DNA of 64,000 bases, taken from Flavobacterium psychrophilum (GTDB taxonomy: Bacteria > Bacteroidota > Bacteroidia > Flavobacteriales > Flavobacteriaceae). Every line of letters begins with the position of its first letter. Within the stretch, counting starts at the first letter, position 1. The position numbers were made by a program, and so were the translations under genes. Positions 52,940 to 61,643 of this stretch are shown here, in pieces. The notes beneath the pieces were generated by a model. That model did no database searches and was not told the DNA's origin. It saw nothing but the letters and a program-made list of their open reading frames with translations. The stretch is from contig CAMDDB010000007.1 of NCBI GenBank assembly GCA_945890865.1, forward strand, positions 1 through 64,000, in the 5' to 3' direction.

Positions 52940-55855
52940 CTACGCGTGTCTTTTTTCGATTTCATCGATATCGCTTTTCTTCATTGAATCTACTAAAACT
53001 GGAGTAGCAATGAATAATGACGAATAGGTTCCGATGATGATACCTATTAACATGGCAAAGATAAATCCTCTAATAGATTCTCCACCAAAAATAAACATGA
53101 TTAACAATACCATGATCATCGTTAATGATGTATTCAATGTTCTAGAAAGCGTTGTATTAATAGAAGCATTAACTACTTCTTTAAACGAACCTCTACGTTT
53201 ACCATCTAAAAACTCCCTAATTCTATCAAATACAATTACAGTATCATTCATAGAATATCCAATTACCGTTAAGATTGCTGCGATAAAGTGTTGGTCCATT
53301 TCCATATGGAAAGGCATAAATTTGTAGCAAAGTGAATACACTCCCAATACAAAAATTACGTCATGCGCTACTGCAGCAACGGCACCAATAGAATATCCAT
53401 ATTTTCTAAACGAGATAATTAAATATAAAGCAACGACTAACATTGCACCAATAACAGCCCAAAATGAATTCGTTTTGATATCTGCAGAAATAGTTGGACT
53501 TACTTTTGATCCATACAATACTCCGAATTTTTTACCTTCATATAAGTTGATGAACTTTTCATACGTAAGATCTTGATTGAAGTATTTTTTAAGTCCGTTG
53601 TATAACTTTTGGTTTACTTCTTTGTCGATAGCAATACCTTCTTCTTTGATCTTATATTTTGTGGTAATTTTCAATTGATCAGCATCACCAAAAACTTTAG
53701 CTTCTACTGGTAATCCAAATTCTTTTGAAAGCTCTTCAGCAACCACATTTGATTCAACTGGTTTTTCAAATTTTACTTGATAGGTTCTACCTCCAACAAA
53801 ATCAACACCTTCATCTAATCCATTTACAAAGAAGGAAACACAGCTAACAACAACTACAATTGATGAAAACAAATACGTCCATTTTTTTACTTTGATAAAA
53901 TCAAAATGGAAACCGGTAAACCAATTTTTAGTTATCGCTGTTGAAAAGGTTAACTTATTATTTTTAGCAATATCTCTATCAATAAATATTCTAGCTATAA
54001 AAATTGAGGTAAATAACGAAGTAAAAATACCTATCAATAAAGTTAAAGCGAATCCTTGTATAGGTCCAGTTCCAAAAACAAATAAAATAATACCTGTTAA
54101 TATGTGTGTTACGTTTGCATCAACAATAGAACGCATTGCTCCTTTCCACCCGTATGAAATATCAACTACATCAGCAAGCGATTTTCCTTCACGTAATTCT
54201 TCTTTTGCTCTTTCGTAAATAATAATGTTAGCATCTACTGCTGTACCCAAAGTTAAAACGATACCGGCAATACCTGGTAATGTTAATACAAAACCAAAAC
54301 TTGCCATTACACCAAATAAGAATAATACGTTCAATAATAAAGCTGCGTTTGCATACCATCCGGCTCTACCGTAGTAGAATACCATCCATACACACACCAA
54401 AATAAATCCTACTAATGAAGAGGTGATACCTGCATCAATAGCTTTTTGACCTAATGATGGGCCTACTTCTGCAGATTGAATAATTTCGGCAGCAGCTGGT
54501 AATTTACCTGCTCTTAAAACATTGGCTAAATCTTTTGTTTCTTCTAATGTAAAGTTTCCAGAAATTTCTGATTGACCACCAGTAATTGCTCCTTTACTTA
54601 CACCTGGTGCAGAATATACTGTATTATCTAGGACAATTGCAATGGCATTACCTTGTTGCGATACAGCTCCTGTTATTTTTTCCCATAATCTAGCGCCATT
54701 AGCATTCATTTGCATTGACACAGCTGGTTTACCAAATTGATCAAAAGTATCTTTAGCGTCTACAATAACACCACCACTTAACGGCGCTACATTATCTCTA
54801 GTTCCTTTTAATACATATAATTCGGTAGCTTCAGGATTTTTTGGATTTACTTTACCCCATGCAAAACGAATATTTGATAAGGTTGCAGGTAATAAGGCTC
54901 TAATATCAGCTCTTTTTAAATAGCTGTTGATTACGGCGGTATCTTTAACATTAAAGAAACCAACACCTTGTTGACCAGGACTAACCATTTTTCCTAAGAA
55001 TGGACTTGTTTTTGCAGCAGCAGTATCGGCTTTATCCGTTAATAACGAATCGATTCCTACTTTTTTTACGGGAGCCGCTTTTACAGCAATTTCTGTTTTC
55101 TTAAGCGCTTCATCTGCAGCCATAACAAAACCTGAAACTTCATCTAATTTATAGGTTTCCCAAAACTCTAATTGGGCTGTTCCTTGTAGTAAATTTTTGA
55201 TACGATCTACATCCTTAGCGCCAGGTAATTCGACTAAAATTCTACCTGAATTACCTAACATTTGAATATTAGGTTGTGTAACACCAAATTGATCAATACG
55301 TTTTCTTAAAACGTTGAATGCACTTTCAACCGACTCTTGAACTTTCTTTTTAACAATAGGTTCAACTTGTTTGTTGGTCATTCCGTTTTTAATTTCTGCT
55401 TCTAAATTTCTGTTTCCAAAAATATCGGCAGCTGCCAAGTTGATATTGGCATTATTTGCCTCTACAAAAAAGGCATCGATGTAATCTTGATTTCCTTGTT
55501 GATTGATTTTAGCATCAGCCAATGCTTTATTGAAAGCTGCATTTTTTGAATCGTTTGCCAATCCTTTCAACACATCTTTAACTGAAATTTGGAGAATCAC
55601 ATTGATTCCCCCTTCTAAGTCAAGTCCTTTATTTAGTTGTTTTTGTCTAACTTCATTGAATGTGTATCCTAAAACGGGATACACTTCTACTTTACCAATG
55701 GAATCTAAATAAGCAAATTCTTTTTTAGAATCTCCTTTTGCATAAGCTTTAGCATCTTTTTCGATACCGCTAGCAACAAAAGTAAAAGAAAGTTGGTAAA
55801 CACATACCAAAGCAAAGATAATTGCGAAAAATTTAATAAGTCCTCTATTCTGCAT
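52940..55855 (-). CDS. secDF: Protein translocase subunit SecDF (fused)
   Basis: A single 971-residue polypeptide combining SecD and SecF, which use the proton motive force to complete secretion through SecYEG. SecD half: a transmembrane segment at the start, the D1 motif LDLEGGINVILQI near residue 80 and periplasmic domain, then helices. SecF half: from about residue 650, with DEGVDFVGGRTYQVKF near 708 and NDTVIVFDRIREFL near 880. Fusion in one chain is usual in Bacteroidota. It has a consensus promoter 38-69 bases upstream and its own terminator. Confidence 0.96.
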   Translation of the reverse strand: MQNRGLIKFFAIIFALVCVYQLSFTFVASGIEKDAKAYAKGDSKKEFAYLDSIGKVEVYPVLGYTFNEVRQKQLNKGLDLEGGINVILQISVKDVLKGLANDSKNAAFNKALADAKINQQGNQDYIDAFFVEANNANINLAAADIFGNRNLEAEIKNGMTNKQVEPIVKKKVQESVESAFNVLRKRIDQFGVTQPNIQMLGNSGRILVELPGAKDVDRIKNLLQGTAQLEFWETYKLDEVSGFVMAADEALKKTEIAVKAAPVKKVGIDSLLTDKADTAAAKTSPFLGKMVSPGQQGVGFFNVKDTAVINSYLKRADIRALLPATLSNIRFAWGKVNPKNPEATELYVLKGTRDNVAPLSGGVIVDAKDTFDQFGKPAVSMQMNANGARLWEKITGAVSQQGNAIAIVLDNTVYSAPGVSKGAITGGQSEISGNFTLEETKDLANVLRAGKLPAAAEIIQSAEVGPSLGQKAIDAGITSSLVGFILVCVWMVFYYGRAGWYANAALLLNVLFLFGVMASFGFVLTLPGIAGIVLTLGTAVDANIIIYERAKEELREGKSLADVVDISYGWKGAMRSIVDANVTHILTGIILFVFGTGPIQGFALTLLIGIFTSLFTSIFIARIFIDRDIAKNNKLTFSTAITKNWFTGFHFDFIKVKKWTYLFSSIVVVVSCVSFFVNGLDEGVDFVGGRTYQVKFEKPVESNVVAEELSKEFGLPVEAKVFGDADQLKITTKYKIKEEGIAIDKEVNQKLYNGLKKYFNQDLTYEKFINLYEGKKFGVLYGSKVSPTISADIKTNSFWAVIGAMLVVALYLIISFRKYGYSIGAVAAVAHDVIFVLGVYSLCYKFMPFHMEMDQHFIAAILTVIGYSMNDTVIVFDRIREFLDGKRRGSFKEVVNASINTTLSRTLNTSLTMIMVLLIMFIFGGESIRGFIFAMLIGIIIGTYSSLFIATPVLVDSMKKSDIDEIEKRHA

Positions 55856-55893
55856 TACTCTAAAATTTATTTATTCTATATTATAAAAACGGA

Positions 55894-55924
55894 CAAATAT
55901 ATAATTTACAATAGGATTAAGCAA
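55894..55924 (-). promoter_or_regulatory. Promoter of secDF
   Basis: On the minus strand TTG (complement of 55922-55924), 20 bases, TATATTTG (complement of 55894-55901): full consensus. Transcription would start near 55887, giving a leader of about 32 bases. Confidence 0.75.
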
Positions 55925-55981
55925 TTTTATTTCAGATTAAAATACGCTTTTTGTGTAAGTTTTCGATAATAAATGAAATAC

Positions 55982-55998
55982 CAACTCAAAATGAGTTG
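55982..55998. promoter_or_regulatory. Perfect short palindrome upstream of secDF
   Basis: CAACTCA-AAA-TGAGTTG, a perfect 7-bp inverted repeat with a 3-base centre, 58 bases upstream of the secDF -33 box. It could be an operator or a small hairpin. No T-run of terminator length follows. Confidence 0.4.
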
Positions 55999-56049
55999 TT
56001 TATTAGCTAAAATAAGTCCATATAAAGCTTTCCATTTTCCGTTATAACC

Positions 56050-56084
56050 AAAAAAAAACCATCAATTGCTTGATGGCTTTTTAT
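56050..56084. terminator. Terminator after mdh
   Basis: CCATCA pairs with TGATGG (56059-56064 and 56071-56076), flanked by an eight-A run left and T-run right. It ends leftward mdh. Confidence 0.8.
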
Positions 56085-56103
56085 TTTTATTTTTTGACAG
56101 AAA

Positions 56104-57036
56104 TTACAAAACCGATTTTAAATCGGCATTCATTGCACGAACCGCATCTGCTGATTTTGCAAAAGCCGCTTTTTCAAACTCGTTCAATGCTACATCCACA
56201 ATTTGTTCAATTCCATTTTTTCCAATGATACAAGGCACACCCATACAAATATCTTGCTGACCATATTCACCTTCTAACAAAACCGAACAAGGGATCATTC
56301 GTTTTTGATTGTTTAAAATGCTATCAACTAAATACGCTACAGAAGCCCCTGGCGCATACCAAGCTGAAGTCCCTAACAAACCGGTTAATGTGGCTCCACC
56401 TACCATGGTATCTGCGGCTACTTTATCTAACACCTCTTGTGCTAAAAAGTTTGAAACAGGCGCACCATTGTAAGAAGCCAATCGCGTTAAGGGAATCATA
56501 GTTGTATCACCATGTCCTCCAATCACCATACCTTGCACATCATTAGCAGGTTTGTCTAATGCTTTAGATAAAAAATATTTGAAACGAGAGCTGTCTAACG
56601 CTCCACCCATTCCTATGACTCTATTTTTTGGCAATCCAGTTGCTTTTAAAGTTAAGTAGGTCATCGTATCCATTGGATTTGAAACTACCACAATAATTGC
56701 ATTTGGAGAATGCGTCAATACATTATCTGCTACCGATTTTACAATTCCGGCATTAATTCCGATTAATTCTTCACGAGTCATACCTGGCTTTCTTGGAATA
56801 CCTGAAGTAATTACCACTACATCACTTCCCGCTGTTTTTGAATAATCACCAGTAGTACCACTCAATTGAGTATTAAATACGGTTGTAGTAGCACATTGCA
56901 TAATATCCATAGCTTTACCTTCGGCAAAACCTTCTTTGATATCGACTAACACAACTTCACTTGCAATTCCTCTGTAAGAAATTACGTCTGCACATGTAGC
57001 ACCTACGTTACCCGCACCCACTATCGTTACTTTCAT
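56104..57036 (-). CDS. mdh: Malate dehydrogenase
   Basis: NAD-dependent oxidation of malate in the TCA cycle. The product has 310 residues, of the lactate-dehydrogenase-like type. It has the NAD loop GAGNVGATCADV at residue 7, the adenine-ribose Asp in VLVDIKEGFA near 30, the Arg of TSGIPRKPGMTREE near 80, VSNPMDTMTYL near 116, the catalytic His in IGGHGDTTMIPL near 175, and STLTGLLG-like GGATLTGLLGTSAWY near 215. The complement of 57072-57079 (TAACTTTG) is a likely -7 box with a weak -33 (CTG) 22 bases further. Confidence 0.95.
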   Translation of the reverse strand: MKVTIVGAGNVGATCADVISYRGIASEVVLVDIKEGFAEGKAMDIMQCATTTVFNTQLSGTTGDYSKTAGSDVVVITSGIPRKPGMTREELIGINAGIVKSVADNVLTHSPNAIIVVVSNPMDTMTYLTLKATGLPKNRVIGMGGALDSSRFKYFLSKALDKPANDVQGMVIGGHGDTTMIPLTRLASYNGAPVSNFLAQEVLDKVAADTMVGGATLTGLLGTSAWYAPGASVAYLVDSILNNQKRMIPCSVLLEGEYGQQDICMGVPCIIGKNGIEQIVDVALNEFEKAAFAKSADAVRAMNADLKSVL

Positions 57037-57071
57037 TATTAATTTTATTATATTAAACGTTTATTTTTTTG

Positions 57072-57104
57072 CAAAGTTATCAAAAGCCAACTATTTTATA
57101 CCAG
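57072..57104 (-). promoter_or_regulatory. Probable promoter of mdh
   Basis: Minus strand reads CTG, 22 bases, TAACTTTG. The -7 box is a full match; the -33 has CTG instead of TTG. Leader of about 35 bases. Confidence 0.45.
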
Positions 57105-57150
57105 TTAAAATGCTAATTTGATAGCTATTATTTTTGATTAAAAATGAAAA

Positions 57151-59121
<1,971 letters not shown>

Positions 59122-59129
59122 TTAACAGA

Positions 59130-59164
59130 CAAATATAACCATTCCGGAAAAAATTTAACCACAA
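59130..59164 (-). promoter_or_regulatory. Probable promoter of gyrB
   Basis: Minus strand: TTG (complement of 59162-59164), 24 bases, TATATTTG (complement of 59130-59137). The spacing is one base longer than the usual limit. The -33 lies in the repeat at 59155-59177. Confidence 0.5.
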
Positions 59165-59177
59165 ATAAGCGCAAAAA
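59155..59177. repeat. TTAACCACAAA repeat, copy 1
   Basis: TTAACCACAAATAAGCGCAAA, close to the element at 59736-59764 in its first 11 bases and with the same spaced CAAA words. It provides the gyrB -33 box. Confidence 0.5.
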
Positions 59178-59277
59178 CCCATTAAGTTATTAACATTTGT
59201 TAAAAACAAAAACACCAACTAAACCTAGTTGACGCAATCAAAAAAATATCGCTTATTGGGTTAAATTTAAAGTCAAA

Positions 59278-59727
59278 TCATGCCACTTCATGAATTGTAA
59301 AAGTAGTGCCATTTACAACCACTATATCACCTTGTTTTTTACCCATTAATTGACTTCCTAATGGCGATTGTGGCGAAACGGATAATACTGTAATTCCTTC
59401 TACAGTAATTTTAGGCAAAGCCGCACTAACAAACAATTGCAATGCATTTACTTTTACAGAACTTCCTAAAGCGATTGTTGAGTTGGTTTTTGAAACCTCA
59501 ATTCGATCAAGTATACCCTGCAATGTTATTGCCTCGGTTAATTTTTGCGTGATTTTTTCTTGTTCTAAATGCATCATAGATAAAGTAGTTTCGTGTTTAT
59601 CCCCCGCCGAGCCTTTGGCGTCATTTAGAGCGTCGTTTGACAAACCCGAAATCATATCTCGATACACATCGATTTTATCTTGAAGCAACACCAAATGTTG
59701 TTGTTTTATTTTTTGTTTGAATGTCAT
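59278..59727 (-). CDS. GreA/GreB-like transcription factor
   Basis: A 149-residue protein with the Gre layout: an N-terminal antiparallel coiled coil (about 1-75, LVLLQDKIDVYRDMI and LEQEKITQKLTEAI) and a C-terminal FKBP-like domain (about 80-149) with ALGSSVKVN, SPQSPLGSQLMGKKQGD and TIHEV. It is not the usual GreA sequence, being shorter at the tip of the coil, where GDKHET could supply the acidic residues. Bacteroidota homologues are sometimes labelled 3-oxoacyl-ACP synthase, which the sequence does not support. It lies between an OMP gene and gyrB. Confidence 0.8.
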   Translation of the reverse strand: MTFKQKIKQQHLVLLQDKIDVYRDMISGLSNDALNDAKGSAGDKHETTLSMMHLEQEKITQKLTEAITLQGILDRIEVSKTNSTIALGSSVKVNALQLFVSAALPKITVEGITVLSVSPQSPLGSQLMGKKQGDIVVVNGTTFTIHEVA

Positions 59728-59735
59728 GATAATTA

Positions 59736-59764
59736 TTTAACCACAAAGAGCACAAAGAGGGCGC
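59736..59764. repeat. TTAACCACAAA repeat, copy 2
   Basis: TTTAACCACAAAGAGC followed by ACAAAGAGGGCGC, nine bases before the Gre-like ATG. Direct repeats of ACAAAGAG occur within it. Copy 1 is at 59155. Confidence 0.6.
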
Positions 59765-59829
59765 TAAATTCACAACGAATTACAACTTTGCGAACCCTGC
59801 AAAAAAGCTTGTATCATTACGTTTCAGCA

Positions 59830-61584
59830 TTAGAAATCGAACTTATAATTAGCTCCTACCAAAACTTGAATGCCTTGCACAGGAAAGTTTGCCCAACGAT
59901 TGTATTGCTGATTGGCAAGATTATTCCCTTTGAGATAAGCCGTCAATCGGGCATTGTATTGATAACCCACGTGCGCATTGAGATCAAAATACCCCTTTAA
60001 TGTAATGGTTTGATCGGAAAAATCAGGTGGAAAAACAGCGGCATCAGATTGCACTGAAATCAGGTCTTTTCTTTCGCCAACATAAAATACATGAGCACCT
60101 GCATACCATTTTTCGTTAATTGTAACTGCTAACGAAGATCCCAGTTTTAATTGGGGTAAATTCCATGCTTGAGAGGCATTATCGGTACTGTAATTGGAAA
60201 ATAGGCCCTCAATTCCAAAAGAAATATTTTTTGAAAACTCAGCTTTTAACTCCCCAAACAAACCCATTGTTTTTACATTATCATAAACCACTCTGAAGGA
60301 ATTTCCGTAAGCATAACCTTCTGTATTTGAAGATAAAACATCAAATTTATTATGTAAAAATAACGCTTTGTTATCTTGATTTAAAAAGGAAGCCTTTACA
60401 TTAAAAGAAACAGAATTAGCTAATTTTCCTTTCAAACCCGCATAAATATCATATTTTGTGTTAGTGGGAGCAATAAGAAGTGTAGGCGATACAAATGGAT
60501 TTTCTTCTACAAAATCAGCATAAGAGTTTTGTTGCAAATTTCCTTCGGCACCTGCATAAGCTACTAAAATGTCGCCAACTAATTTGTAGGAAGCTTTAAT
60601 GTTAGGGTAAATGAAAATATTGTTTTGATCTTGTTGAACTAGGGTGTGATTTGAATAAAAAACACCCATTCCTATTTGCATCGATAAATCCTCTTTTTCA
60701 TACAAAATACTCGGTTTTAGCCCTATATTTAATGTTGAATAATCATATTTTGAATTCAATTGTGCTAAACTTTTCTCAAAATTGCCGCCTACAAAATCGA
60801 ATACAAAATCGGTGTTGACTTTTTGATCCATTATCTTAAAATCAAATTGTGGTTTTATAAAAAAGCGATTTTCGGAGGAACCAAAAGCATCTGAAAAATG
60901 CTTGAATTGTGTGCTGGCTTCTTTAAAAAATCCGTTATTCAAAATTAGCTTTCCACCCAAAGCAATGGTATTATAGGTTTGTTTCGAATCGATATCTTGG
61001 ATGAATGTATCATTAAAAAGACTATAATTAGGCAAACCATACCAATTGTACATTTGATTTTTTAGACCCAAATCAAGGTTCCAACTCAAATTGCGTTCCC
61101 GTACTCCATAAGTAGCCTCTAAACTAGTGTTAGCATATTTATCATCTAAAACCAAATCTTTAATTCCGCCTTGAGAGGACAAATGACGGAGCATTGCCCC
61201 CCAATAACTTGAATTACTCATACTTTTTGTAAGAAATAATTCGGCGTTTGCTGTGCCATAATTTCCAAATCCCAGCGTGGCATAATTGTCATATAATTTT
61301 TCTTTTTTAACAGGATCAACTGACGCTGCTTTCCCTTTACTAGGCATAAAGGTAGAAGCTACAGGAAATGAAAAAATGCGATATTGAATAACTTCTTTTT
61401 TTTCTTTTTCCTCGTCTTGTAAAACAGGAGTTTCTTTTACTTTAAAAGCATCAGAAATTGTAGGTGTATAGGGTTTTACGATGTTTACAACTTCTGAACC
61501 GATAGTTCCCTCTTTTACTTGTGATAAAGAAAATTGGAGACCAAAGACAACGAATACTAGCGTGATTATATTTGATTTTTTCAT
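59830..61584 (-). CDS. Outer-membrane beta-barrel protein, TonB-receptor-like
   Basis: A 584-residue exported protein: signal peptide MKKSNIITLVFVVFGLQFSLSQ, then about 60 residues rich in Lys/Glu, then many amphipathic strands (FGNYGTANAELFLT, SWNLDLGLKNQMYNW, and so on) ending in Phe (GANYKFDF), the mark of a Bam-inserted barrel. The C-terminal part resembles TonB-dependent receptors (LKGNNLANQQYNRW), but no plug domain is visible. It follows a TPR gene by 59 bases on the same strand. Substrate unknown. Confidence 0.82.
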   Translation of the reverse strand: MKKSNIITLVFVVFGLQFSLSQVKEGTIGSEVVNIVKPYTPTISDAFKVKETPVLQDEEKEKKEVIQYRIFSFPVASTFMPSKGKAASVDPVKKEKLYDNYATLGFGNYGTANAELFLTKSMSNSSYWGAMLRHLSSQGGIKDLVLDDKYANTSLEATYGVRERNLSWNLDLGLKNQMYNWYGLPNYSLFNDTFIQDIDSKQTYNTIALGGKLILNNGFFKEASTQFKHFSDAFGSSENRFFIKPQFDFKIMDQKVNTDFVFDFVGGNFEKSLAQLNSKYDYSTLNIGLKPSILYEKEDLSMQIGMGVFYSNHTLVQQDQNNIFIYPNIKASYKLVGDILVAYAGAEGNLQQNSYADFVEENPFVSPTLLIAPTNTKYDIYAGLKGKLANSVSFNVKASFLNQDNKALFLHNKFDVLSSNTEGYAYGNSFRVVYDNVKTMGLFGELKAEFSKNISFGIEGLFSNYSTDNASQAWNLPQLKLGSSLAVTINEKWYAGAHVFYVGERKDLISVQSDAAVFPPDFSDQTITLKGYFDLNAHVGYQYNARLTAYLKGNNLANQQYNRWANFPVQGIQVLVGANYKFDF

Positions 61585-61643
61585 AGGATATCATATTGTT
61601 ACTGATGCAATTAGATCATCAATTGTAAACTATTTTACGATTA

